A stretch of DNA of 39,375 nucleotides from Deltaproteobacteria bacterium (GTDB lineage: Bacteria; Myxococcota; B64-G9). The notes under the pieces are model-generated. The model made no database searches. It saw nothing but the letters and a program-made list of their open reading frames with translations, and was not told where the DNA came from. The stretch covers positions 1-39,375 of the forward strand of contig JAFDKH010000039.1 in NCBI GenBank assembly GCA_019307065.1, read 5' to 3'. The position numbers were made by a program, and so were the translations under genes. Shown here piece by piece: positions 17,925-25,305 of this stretch (positions are counted from its first letter, which is position 1; the number at the start of each line of letters is the position of its first letter).

Positions 17925-18817
17925 CGTTCGACCTCCCGATTGTAGTCCAACGACTTGACTCGGGCCGCCCGGGCAATGATTTTTGAAAACTTGTCGGGGT
18001 CCAGACTGGCCCCACCAATTAAGAAACCATCTACATCCGGCCTGGCGGCCAGTGATTCTGCGTTATCAACCGTCACGCTGCCACCATATAAAATCCTGAC
18101 TCGCGCAGCCCAGGCAAACGACAACAACTCTCCCAAACGCTCTCGAATGAAAGCAACTATTTCCTGGGCCTGGGCGGCAGTCGCGGTGCGACCGGTACCG
18201 ATTGCCCAAACCGGCTCATAGGCAACCACGAGGTCAGCCGGGTCTGGCAGCGGACTGGCCAGCCCGGCCAGGGCGATAGAAAGTTGGTTGCGCAAGACCT
18301 TCAGGGTCGTGCCGTTTTCGCGTTCGTCGAGTTGCTCACCCACGCAGACTATCGGCCGTAATCCAGCAGCCAAAGCTGCTTGCAGCTTGCGTCCAACCAA
18401 TTCGTCTTGCTCTCCGGCCGCGCGTCGCTCCGAATGGCCGACAATCACGTAGTCGGCCCCGGCGTCGACGATCATCGCACCGTTATGTTCACCGGTATGG
18501 GCCCCGAAGGGGAAAGGATGCAAATCCTGGGCACCTAAAGCCACTTGGCTGTGCTTGCCCAGGGCTGCCCGCAAGACGGGTAAAAGCACAAGCGGCGGGC
18601 AGATAGCCACCTCGGGACCGCTTTCAATCTGTGGGGCCAGACCGGCCAAGTATTTTTGAACGTCAGCGGCCAATAAATTCATCTTCCAGTTGGCGACTAT
18701 CAGCGGCCGGCGCCCGCCGACGAAAGGGGCCGGCAACCAGCTGTCGGCTGAACGCTCGACTGTTTCCATAACCACCTGACGAACTATATGTTCGATTCTG
18801 TCTCTGAGATCATTCAA
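17921..18817 (-). CDS. tpiA: Triose-phosphate isomerase with N-terminal encapsulation-like helix
   Basis: TPI interconverts glyceraldehyde-3-P and DHAP. All catalytic residues are present: Lys in VANWKMN (residue 45), His in VGHSERR (128) and Glu in AYEPVWAIGTG (201), plus the phosphate-binding LYGGSV. The start is read as TTG at 18817: AGGAG lies 10 nt upstream, and the TTG overlaps the preceding BMC-P stop; the first in-frame ATG (18868) has no ribosome binding site. The enzyme then begins with an amphipathic helix (NDLRDRIEHIVRQVVMETV) and a short linker, about 45 residues more than ordinary TPI, which looks like an encapsulation peptide. A luminal TPI would connect the DERA product G3P with DHAP, the product or substrate of the class II aldolase. 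It may not be the glycolytic copy. Confidence 0.93.
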   Translation of the reverse strand: MNDLRDRIEHIVRQVVMETVERSADSWLPAPFVGGRRPLIVANWKMNLLAADVQKYLAGLAPQIESGPEVAICPPLVLLPVLRAALGKHSQVALGAQDLHPFPFGAHTGEHNGAMIVDAGADYVIVGHSERRAAGEQDELVGRKLQAALAAGLRPIVCVGEQLDERENGTTLKVLRNQLSIALAGLASPLPDPADLVVAYEPVWAIGTGRTATAAQAQEIVAFIRERLGELLSFAWAARVRILYGGSVTVDNAESLAARPDVDGFLIGGASLDPDKFSKIIARAARVKSLDYNREVER

Positions 18818-19133
18818 GCTTCTTTTGCTCCTGGCTCTTGGGCGCTGCAAGAATTCTTTGGCGGCCATGCGTCGTTAAATAATCAATCACTCCGACGATG
18901 ATTGCCTCACAGGGCGCGGCCGGGCTTTGAAGTACCTGGCGGGCACTCTTGCCTTCCTCGACCACCAAGACATAGTCTCCGATACCGGCCTGGGCCGCAT
19001 CGATGGCGATAAAAGCAGGCTCGCTCGGCTTGGCGTCGGAGTCGACAGGTGTCACCAGCAGCAGCTTGGCTCCTACGTGCTCCTGATGCTTGATAGTCGA
19101 CACCAGTGTTCCTGTGACCCGGGCAATCTTCAA
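18810..19133 (-). CDS. BMC-P pentameric vertex protein (EutN/CcmL family), copy 2
   Basis: 107 residues; the N-terminal MKIARVTGTLVSTIKHQEH and the later EAIIVGVIDYL place it in the EutN/CcmL family. It starts with TTG at 19133, with GGAG 9 nt upstream. The last ~15 residues (APKSQEQKKLE) are a charged tail, and their coding DNA contains the ribosome binding site of the next gene, TPI, whose start overlaps this stop. It follows the BMC-T gene by 35 bp. The domain core contains the family's acidic loop (AQAGIGDYVLVVEEG). Confidence 0.94.
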   Translation of the reverse strand: MKIARVTGTLVSTIKHQEHVGAKLLLVTPVDSDAKPSEPAFIAIDAAQAGIGDYVLVVEEGKSARQVLQSPAAPCEAIIVGVIDYLTTHGRQRILAAPKSQEQKKLE

Positions 19134-19168
19134 ATCAATTCACTCCAATGTTTTCGCATTTGCGCCGC

Positions 19169-19771
19169 CTACAAAAGACTTCTTACCAAATCCGGATGCG
19201 GAGCCGGGATTACGGTCGAGCCCAGCAACAGTCCCTGGCCGCGAGCAGCTAAAACCCCGGCCTCAAGCGCGGCATTAACCGCAGCCACTTCTCCGGTCAA
19301 CAGCACGTAGCCTTTTCCGCCCATTGCTCTGGCCAGGCGAATCTCCAACAAGTCCACCTGAGCGCTCTTGACCGCCTGGTCTCCAGCGATAATCGAGGCA
19401 GCCGTAGAGAAAGTTTCAATCATACCGATCGCTAAAATATTTTTTGGAAACGTCGTGGCGGTAAAAGCCGCCAGAACCTGTGCATGAACATTGGGAATCA
19501 CTATTTCATCCACCAGATTGTCTGAAGCAATCTGGCTGCCGGCCGCAACTGCGGCAGTCACTTCGGCCACCGCGCCGCCAACGATAATCAAATACTTACC
19601 TGGACAAATTGGATTGGCGTTCAGCAGGTCTACCTTAGCCGCCTTGAGCATTGCATCCGCGGCCAGAATTCCGCTGGCTATGCTGGAAGTCTCGAGGCAG
19701 CCGACCGCTTGAGGATATCGCTTTGCCTCCGGCCTGGTCTTTTTTGTCGAAGAGTTATTCTTGTTTGGCAC
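19169..19771 (-). CDS. pduT: BMC-T trimeric shell protein, PduT-like with pore cysteine
   Basis: 200 residues with two fused BMC domains, forming pseudohexameric trimers. It aligns with PduT: QAVGCLETSSIASG, then NPICPGKYLIIVGG, and in the second half AIGMIETFSTAAS and GGKGYVLLTGEV. Cys56 in ICPGKY matches the PduT cysteine that binds a [4Fe-4S] cluster at the trimer pore. A K/N/S/T-rich extension of about 20 residues precedes the first domain and is not part of classical PduT. The start is GTG at 19771, 3 nt after the stop of the PduS-like gene; this neighbourhood supports an electron path PduS -> PduT -> cytosol. Confidence 0.94.
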   Translation of the reverse strand: MPNKNNSSTKKTRPEAKRYPQAVGCLETSSIASGILAADAMLKAAKVDLLNANPICPGKYLIIVGGAVAEVTAAVAAGSQIASDNLVDEIVIPNVHAQVLAAFTATTFPKNILAIGMIETFSTAASIIAGDQAVKSAQVDLLEIRLARAMGGKGYVLLTGEVAAVNAALEAGVLAARGQGLLLGSTVIPAPHPDLVRSLL

Positions 19772-19774
19772 GTT

Positions 19775-21127
19775 CTACCCCACGTCGATTGTCACGCTAT
19801 TGGAATTGACTTCGACAACTTTGCCGGCCAGACCGGTATGCACCCGGGCCCCCAGCGCCCCATCAGGAATTTCCCCAAGTAAGTCTCCGCTGTTGACTTC
19901 CTGGCCCTGGCTGACTACCGGCCTGGCCGGGGCCCCGGCGTGCTGGGCAAGCGGCACAACCAAGCGCGAAAGGACCTGCTTAAACTCGGACTGCGGGGCC
20001 GGCAGATCAAAATCGGCAACTCCCAGCCTGGCAATCAGGCGCTTTGAGGGCACCCGCCGCAGAGAACCAAAGACACGTTCCTTGGTGTCGCTGGCCGGTT
20101 CGGGTCGTGAGATGTTTGCCTGGCTGAGCTTTAGCTTCAAGTCGTGATTGACCGTGCACGGATCAAGATTCATAACGCAGCTGAAGGCTGCACAAAGGCC
20201 ACATTCAGAACACAAATAGGCCCCGCTAAAAGCCGCCAGGTCTTCGGCCACCCCGGCCGCCAGATTGCGCATGAGTCGATCGGGGTACAAGCGGTGTCCC
20301 AGCAAATTGCGCGGACAAATCTCAGTACACAGCATGCACTTCAGACAAGCCGCCCGGGTCAAGTGAACCTGGCGGCGCTGATCGCGTGTACGTCGCTCAA
20401 TCACCGGATGATCCGCCGGCAGCACCAGAACCATGCTAGTCGTTTTGGTAACCGGCGCATGCCAATCGCCATTCAGCGATCCCATCATCGGTCCACCGAC
20501 GATCAGCCTGAGCGAGTCTGACATTTCAGTATCGCTGGCCGCAAGCAGGGCACTGATCGGCGTACCCAGCGGAACCCGGAAGGTAGCCGGCCGACCAACC
20601 TGGCCGCCCACGGTCACCCAGCGATGAGTGACCGGCAGAGCGTTTACGATCGCAGCGCCTACATTTGCCAGGGTGGCCACGTTACTGACCACGGCCCCGA
20701 CGGCCAGCGGCAGGCCAAATTCGGGAATGATACGACCCAATACTTCGTGAACCAGAACGAATTCATCCCCGGCCGGGTAGAAATCATCCAGCTCGAACAA
20801 CTCGATCTGCTCTTGCAGTCCTTTGAATTCGATTTGCTCGGCTAAGGCCTTTTTAGCCGCTTTGTATTTGGCTTTCAGGGCCACGACTCCTCGTCGGGCT
20901 GCGGTAATTTGCATGGCCGCAACCAGACCATCGAGGATTTGGCCCGCGGAGCCAGCCATTAGCTGCTGGTCTACCCTGACTAATGGTTCGCACTCGGCCC
21001 CATTGGCGATTACAACTTCAACCTCGGCTGCATATTTGACGTGAGTCGGGAAGCCGCCGCCTCCGGCCCCGACCACACCGGCTGCCCGGATCTGTTGAAG
21101 ATTGTCTTGTCGCCTGGCTGGATCCAC
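19775..21127 (-). CDS. pduS: PduS-like Fe-S flavoprotein (RnfC-family domain)
   Basis: About 450 residues, the size of PduS (cobalamin reductase of propanediol compartments), which binds FMN and two [4Fe-4S] clusters. Visible: Gly-rich GVVGAGGGGFPTHVK at the N-terminus as in RnfC/NuoF-like folds, cluster one CLKCMLCTEICP (Cys262-272) and cluster two CSECGLCAAFSC (Cys307-318), and a C-terminal biotinyl/barrel-sandwich-like segment (SQGQEVNSGDLLGEIPDG). No B12-dependent enzyme is encoded here, so the likely role is NADH oxidation inside the compartment with electrons passed to the adjacent PduT-like shell protein. GTG (21127) and TTG (21130) are both possible starts behind AAAGGA. It starts about 13 bp after the aldehyde dehydrogenase. 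Confidence 0.93.
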   Translation of the reverse strand: MDPARRQDNLQQIRAAGVVGAGGGGFPTHVKYAAEVEVVIANGAECEPLVRVDQQLMAGSAGQILDGLVAAMQITAARRGVVALKAKYKAAKKALAEQIEFKGLQEQIELFELDDFYPAGDEFVLVHEVLGRIIPEFGLPLAVGAVVSNVATLANVGAAIVNALPVTHRWVTVGGQVGRPATFRVPLGTPISALLAASDTEMSDSLRLIVGGPMMGSLNGDWHAPVTKTTSMVLVLPADHPVIERRTRDQRRQVHLTRAACLKCMLCTEICPRNLLGHRLYPDRLMRNLAAGVAEDLAAFSGAYLCSECGLCAAFSCVMNLDPCTVNHDLKLKLSQANISRPEPASDTKERVFGSLRRVPSKRLIARLGVADFDLPAPQSEFKQVLSRLVVPLAQHAGAPARPVVSQGQEVNSGDLLGEIPDGALGARVHTGLAGKVVEVNSNSVTIDVG

Positions 21128-21140
21128 CAAGGTTTTCCTT

Positions 21141-22613
21141 TCAGACTATCCTGAATGCCCCCGCCAGAACACAGCGGCGTTGTCTGGTAAAACTACGGGC
21201 CGATGTCAATCCCTCACCAGTCGGACCGGCAATGCTCAAAGTGGTATATCCTTCGCCGCCGAAACCTAGCCCGGCATACGACGGGGCGTTTTTAACAAAA
21301 ATCGTTGTTTCAATCTCGCGGGCCACCCGACTCATGTTGCTGACACTCTCCGAGTGCATCATTGCCGAATGCTTGAATCCATGTTCGGCTTGCTTGGCCT
21401 TCGACAGGGCCTCGTCCAGATCACAGACTGTGACAATCGGCAGAATCGGCATGAGCATCTCGGCCTGTACGAAGGGATGTTCGAAAGGCACCTGGCAGAT
21501 GACCAGGCGAACTTGCGAACCGGCCGCGCGGCCGATCTGTTCGAGCAGGACCGAGGCGTTTAGGCCTACGAACTTTTTTACCGGGTGAGGATACGGCTCG
21601 CCCGGCTCTACCAGAATCTTGGCCAGTTGTTCGGTTTCGGAGGCGTTGATCAACTGAGCCCCATAGCGAGTCATCTCCTCGATCAGACGCTCGGCAACAT
21701 TTTCAAACACCAGGACTTCTTTTTCTGCGGTGCACAAAACATTGTTGTCGAACGAGGCGCCATCAACGATACTGCGTGCGGCCTTGCGGATGTCGGCCGT
21801 GTCATCCACGATGACCGGCGGGTTGCCGGGACCGGCCGCGATTGCCTTTTTCCCGCAGGTCATCGCCAATTTGACCACCACACCGCCACCGGTGACCAGC
21901 AGCATCTTGATCCCGGGATGCTTCATAATGGCCTGCGAGGTTTCCAAAGTAGGTTCGACAATTGAACACAAGAGAGTTTCGGGCCCGCCGGCAGTCCTAA
22001 TCGCCCGATTCAGGGCCCGAACCGCAATGTTGGTCACCCGCTTGGCGGCCGGGTGCGGGTTTAACACCACGGCATTGCCTGCGGCAACGATTGAAATGCT
22101 GTTATTAATCACAGTCGCGACTGGATTGGTGCATGGAGTTATTACGCCGATTACTCCGTAAGGCGCCGGCTCCACCAGGGTCAGCCCGTCATCTCCGGTA
22201 AAGCACAGCGGTTGCAAGTCCTCCACTCCGGGAGTCCTGCGAGCCGCCAGGAGATTTTTCTGAATTTTGTGTTCAATCCGTCCAAATCCGGTTTCTTCCA
22301 CCGTCAGCCTGGCAAATTCTTCGGCCTGCGAAACGGTAGCCTGGCGCATCGCTTCGATGAAAACCTTGCGGCGTTGCAGAGAGACCATTGCAAAAGAATC
22401 ATAGCTTGCTTGGGCAGCTGCAATAGCTTCATCCATGCTTGAAAAAACACCTTCGCCCGGGACTGCCCCCGCGGCGCTCGGGCCCGGCGAACCGTTAGTC
22501 TCAGGCGAAAGAGGCGCTTGGGGGGCCTGCGCCAGGTCAATCTGGCCCTGTACCCGCCGGACCACCTCACCAACCAGTCGCTCGATCTCTTTATTGTTGA
22601 TCGTTACGGTCAT
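21141..22613 (-). CDS. CoA-acylating aldehyde dehydrogenase (PduP/EutE type)
   Basis: 490 residues that oxidise an aldehyde with CoA and NAD+ to acyl-CoA and NADH inside the compartment. The start is the ATG at 22613 with GGGAG 8 nt upstream. The N-terminus has an amphipathic encapsulation helix (NKEIERLVGEVVRRVQGQ), then an Ala/Pro/Gly linker (about 27-55), then the dehydrogenase domain: TPCTNPVATVINN, the dinucleotide-binding VTGGGVVV, and catalytic Cys294 in FDNNVLCTAEKEV. In this locus the expected substrate is acetaldehyde from DERA and possibly from the class II aldolase; lactaldehyde or propionaldehyde cannot be excluded. The product passes to PduL. Confidence 0.95.
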   Translation of the reverse strand: MTVTINNKEIERLVGEVVRRVQGQIDLAQAPQAPLSPETNGSPGPSAAGAVPGEGVFSSMDEAIAAAQASYDSFAMVSLQRRKVFIEAMRQATVSQAEEFARLTVEETGFGRIEHKIQKNLLAARRTPGVEDLQPLCFTGDDGLTLVEPAPYGVIGVITPCTNPVATVINNSISIVAAGNAVVLNPHPAAKRVTNIAVRALNRAIRTAGGPETLLCSIVEPTLETSQAIMKHPGIKMLLVTGGGVVVKLAMTCGKKAIAAGPGNPPVIVDDTADIRKAARSIVDGASFDNNVLCTAEKEVLVFENVAERLIEEMTRYGAQLINASETEQLAKILVEPGEPYPHPVKKFVGLNASVLLEQIGRAAGSQVRLVICQVPFEHPFVQAEMLMPILPIVTVCDLDEALSKAKQAEHGFKHSAMMHSESVSNMSRVAREIETTIFVKNAPSYAGLGFGGEGYTTLSIAGPTGEGLTSARSFTRQRRCVLAGAFRIV

Positions 22614-22645
22614 TTGTTTATCTCCCACGAGGCTCTACTCAAACG

Positions 22646-22939
22646 TCAAGACTTTGAATAAGTCTGTCGATCGGCAATGTCGACTGTATCCACAATCGCA
22701 ATAATGGTCGCATCGACGGGTGAGTCTTGGGTTGTCTCCGTCAGCCTGGCCGAAGAACCCTGGACAACCAGAACGACCTCATCCTCGCCCGCCCCGACTG
22801 AATCAATGGCAATCAGCTGCTTGCCCTGACCTTTAAGTTTTTCGAAATCAACCGGTTCAACTACCAATAGCTTCGCACCGGTTAGTTTTTCGTTCTTCCG
22901 CGTACTGACTACATTACCGACGACTCTTGCAAGAAACAT
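22646..22939 (-). CDS. BMC-P pentameric vertex protein (EutN/CcmL family), copy 3
   Basis: 97 residues, the first shell gene transcribed in the operon. It begins at an ATG with GGAGG 7 nt upstream, the best ribosome binding site among the three BMC-P genes. Motifs: FLARVVGNVVSTRKNEKLTGAK and PVDATIIAIVDTVDI. It follows the encapsulation-helix protein by 34 bp and precedes the aldehyde dehydrogenase by 32 bp. Confidence 0.95.
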   Translation of the reverse strand: MFLARVVGNVVSTRKNEKLTGAKLLVVEPVDFEKLKGQGKQLIAIDSVGAGEDEVVLVVQGSSARLTETTQDSPVDATIIAIVDTVDIADRQTYSKS

Positions 22940-22973
22940 CTGTCACCCTCCCGGTCCGGGTCTGGCTGGATCG

Positions 22974-23741
22974 TTATTCTTCGCTTTTTATTATTTCTAC
23001 TCCAAGTTCAGCGGCCCGGCTGGCGGCCAAAGGTGTAACTATCGTTTTCGAAGCCAGCCTCAAGCGACGTTCGCCCATGGCCGCAAGTTTTTCTACATCT
23101 TGTTCGGTTAACAAGGCATCAATTGATTGGGTCAACGTGCCGGCCGTCAAGCGTATCTTCTCAAACAAGGCCGGCAGATCACCAGAAGAAATCAAGCGCA
23201 GCCCTAAAGCCTGAAGTTTCCGACAAATGTCAGCAGCCTGGCGCTGAATTCGTCCGTCGGCCCCGGGCGCAACCGCATTCAGGTCATCAATAATCACAGC
23301 AGTGTTGGTCCCTTTGAGCAGCGCCTGGCTGACCAACCGAACCAGCGGCTGACTGTCATTGAGCTCGTACAAAGCTCGCCCAATATCAAACCCGACAGAT
23401 CCGACAACCATCAAATCACGCGGGTCCAGATCGACAAGCAACTGACTAATGTTAGCATCGGAGAAAGAGGTCAGACGGCTGCCGAAGCTTCCGCGCAATC
23501 CGAGCCGATCAAGCTCAACAGCCACCTGCGGCTCAACCAATACAGACACTTCGACGCCCTGACTCAGGATTTCAGCGACCTGCAGCGAAAGCGACTTGAG
23601 GCTGGCAGAAACAAGCGGCACCAACAACATGACTCTTCCCGGCCGTCGATCCTTTCTGTGCGAATCAGCCTGCCCGAGCCTGGCCAGTACCTGGTCGGTT
23701 ACAATCTTAATCAGCCGTTCAATGTCTCGATCTTCTGGCAT
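22974..23741 (-). CDS. BMC cargo-like protein with encapsulation helix; paralog of the DERA N-terminal module
   Basis: 255 residues of unproven function. The N-terminus is an amphipathic helix (DIERLIKIVTDQVLARLG) followed by a basic linker, as in encapsulated cargo. Residues about 35-190 alternate strand-like (RVMLLVPLV, VSVLVEP, DLMVVGS) and helix-like segments, a Rossmann/flavoprotein-like pattern that aligns over its whole length with residues 43-195 of the DERA fusion (LLKGTNTAVIIDDL versus [14 protein letters not shown]). The C-terminus (SKTIVTPLAASRAAELGVEI) resembles endings of other BMC-associated proteins. It lacks the Cys cluster of the DERA fusion. It could be a core-assembly scaffold, a PduM-like protein or a flavin-binding protein. 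It starts 28 bp after pduL. Confidence 0.75.
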   Translation of the reverse strand: MPEDRDIERLIKIVTDQVLARLGQADSHRKDRRPGRVMLLVPLVSASLKSLSLQVAEILSQGVEVSVLVEPQVAVELDRLGLRGSFGSRLTSFSDANISQLLVDLDPRDLMVVGSVGFDIGRALYELNDSQPLVRLVSQALLKGTNTAVIIDDLNAVAPGADGRIQRQAADICRKLQALGLRLISSGDLPALFEKIRLTAGTLTQSIDALLTEQDVEKLAAMGERRLRLASKTIVTPLAASRAAELGVEIIKSEE

Positions 23742-23769
23742 ATTTCCTAATCAACCTGACAACTTATTT

Positions 23770-24462
23770 CTAACGAATCCGCACACCGCTTGCTGTCAAC
23801 TCGCAAAATGGGCGTGTCACTCCGTCTGAAGCACCCCCACTAATTGAACAGTTTTCATGCGTACACAGATCGCGGCACAAATCAGGCAGTACTTCGACCC
23901 GCTCGCCCGAGCGTACGCCGGCAGAATTGCCCTCATCTGTGTCTAGATGCAGTTCGGTCGCAAAATTATCGCTGACTCTGACGACAACTTCGTCGAAAAT
24001 CAAGCTGCGCGGCCCCGGAAACCGGACATACACCTTTTGACGATCAACCACATTGAGTTTGCGGGCATCCTCGACGGTGGCATGTATATGCCGAACAGCA
24101 CAAATACAACCACTCGTCAATTTGACCGCGCCGCGCGGACCAATCAAATGCACTCCCGGAGAACCGGCGATGTCTCCCGAGAGCCGGACTGGAATATTGA
24201 CCCCGATCACGTATCCGTCGGTCACCGACATTTCGACTTGAGTCGCCGAACGGGCCGGCCCCAACACTCTGACTCCCGGAATCGATCGGCGTGGTCCGAC
24301 TACTTCAACTAATTCTCTTGCCGCAAACTGCCTCGGCTGGGACAAGTCGGACATGGGTGTCAATTGGTAGCCGCGCCCGAAAAGCTCCTCAATGTGTTCC
24401 TTGGACAAGTGAACATGGCGGGCTGATAAAGCCACCGGAATCGTGCGGTCTTCAATATTCAT
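23770..24462 (-). CDS. pduL: PduL-type phosphotransacylase
   Basis: 230 residues of the PduL family, the BMC phosphotransacylase that converts acyl-CoA + Pi to acyl phosphate and recycles CoA. Zinc/active-site motifs are intact: VALSARHVHLS (His16, His18), AVRHIHAT (His125, His127) and TELHLDTDEGN (His172). Two oddities: the catalytic domain begins almost at residue 1, so the usual N-terminal encapsulation helix is missing, and about 35 residues with three Cys (CRDLCTHENC) follow the domain. The ATG has no visible ribosome binding site and lies 12 nt after a leader hairpin. It is the first gene of the BMC operon; with the acetate kinase at 6312-7553 it would complete substrate-level phosphorylation. 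Confidence 0.95.
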   Translation of the reverse strand: MNIEDRTIPVALSARHVHLSKEHIEELFGRGYQLTPMSDLSQPRQFAARELVEVVGPRRSIPGVRVLGPARSATQVEMSVTDGYVIGVNIPVRLSGDIAGSPGVHLIGPRGAVKLTSGCICAVRHIHATVEDARKLNVVDRQKVYVRFPGPRSLIFDEVVVRVSDNFATELHLDTDEGNSAGVRSGERVEVLPDLCRDLCTHENCSISGGASDGVTRPFCELTASGVRIR

Positions 24463-24474
24463 AGCGCTTTTTGG

Positions 24475-24491
24475 GGCCAGGCGGCCTGGCC
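24475..24491 (-). promoter_or_regulatory. Leader hairpin just upstream of pduL
   Basis: A perfect 7-bp stem (GGCCAGG / CCTGGCC) with a 3-nt loop lies in the 66-bp gap between the lipoprotein stop and the pduL ATG. In the direction of transcription it is followed by CCAAAAAG, not a T-run, so it is not a standard terminator. It may shield or stabilise the start of the BMC mRNA. No convincing promoter is seen in the gap, so the lipoprotein gene may be co-transcribed. Confidence 0.45.
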
Positions 24492-24528
24492 GGATAAAGA
24501 TAACCCAGAGATAAACGCCTGGTACTTG

Positions 24529-25107
24529 TTATTTTGACTTGAGCGCACTCATGGCCTGACCGACCGCGGTAGCTTGAGTCGGACACTTCTGCGCAAAATC
24601 GGTCATGACTTTTTGAGTCTCATTAATCGTCGGCGCCATCAGGGCCATCAACTGCTGGGCCATTTTCAGCTTATCAGCATCGCTCAGCTTATTGGCCACA
24701 GTCTCCATGGTTTTAGACAACTTCTCCATTTCTTCTTTGTTGGCCTCGATATATTTGCCGACAATCTCGGCGGCCTTGACGCAGTCTCCCAGGTTTTCTT
24801 TGGTCAACTTGTTGATCTGGTTGAGATGGTCAACCATTTTCTTCAAGTAATCCGGGGCATCCGAGGTGTCTACTCCTTTTGCCATGGCAGCCGCAACTTC
24901 GGCCATCTTGGCCGCATCGTCTACACCTTTAGTCTCGGCCTTCTCGGCGGCCTTGGCCACTTCGACAGCTTTATCCTCAGTTGCCTTTTTTGCCGCTTTA
25001 CCTGTCTCGGGCGCCTCGGCTTTATCTTTCTTCTTGTCGTTACAGCCCGAAAGCACCAGGCCGGCAATGGCCAAAATTGCTATCACAATCAACGCAATCC
25101 GCTTCAT
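24529..25107 (-). CDS. Coiled-coil lipoprotein
   Basis: 192 residues starting at an ATG with a strong AGGAGG ribosome binding site. A signal peptide ends in the lipobox LVLSGC, so the mature protein is a lipid-anchored envelope protein. A Lys/Ala/Glu-rich low-complexity segment (residues 25-85) is followed by helical segments with two Cys (DCVKAAEIVG, FAQKCPTQ) that may form a disulfide. I recognise no specific family. It lies 66 bp upstream of pduL on the same strand, but nothing else ties it to the compartment. The 198 bp upstream separate it from a divergent gene and must hold both promoters; none is clear enough to call. Confidence 0.82.
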   Translation of the reverse strand: MKRIALIVIAILAIAGLVLSGCNDKKKDKAEAPETGKAAKKATEDKAVEVAKAAEKAETKGVDDAAKMAEVAAAMAKGVDTSDAPDYLKKMVDHLNQINKLTKENLGDCVKAAEIVGKYIEANKEEMEKLSKTMETVANKLSDADKLKMAQQLMALMAPTINETQKVMTDFAQKCPTQATAVGQAMSALKSK

Positions 25108-25305
25108 GTTTCCCTCCTCCTATTGGAGTCCACAACCAAAAGACCGGATCATGATGAACCGGCTCAAAGTCGCTTAAATGACGACAGACAGCCACAGTAT
25201 CTTCGTTTAATACTGATTTCAAGCCCGAAAGATAAATACTCAAATTAGCCATCAAGGGAGTTGCTTCCATCCCGAGCCCGATGTAGTTTATAGTGGAGCT
25301 TGACG

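Noticed and set aside
24475..24491. Rho-independent terminator upstream of pduL
   Set aside because: The hairpin is followed by A residues, not T residues, in the direction of transcription.
25040..25270. Minus-strand 76-codon frame upstream of the coiled-coil lipoprotein
   Set aside because: It overlaps the start of the lipoprotein, which has a strong ribosome binding site and signal peptide, and shows no domain of its own.
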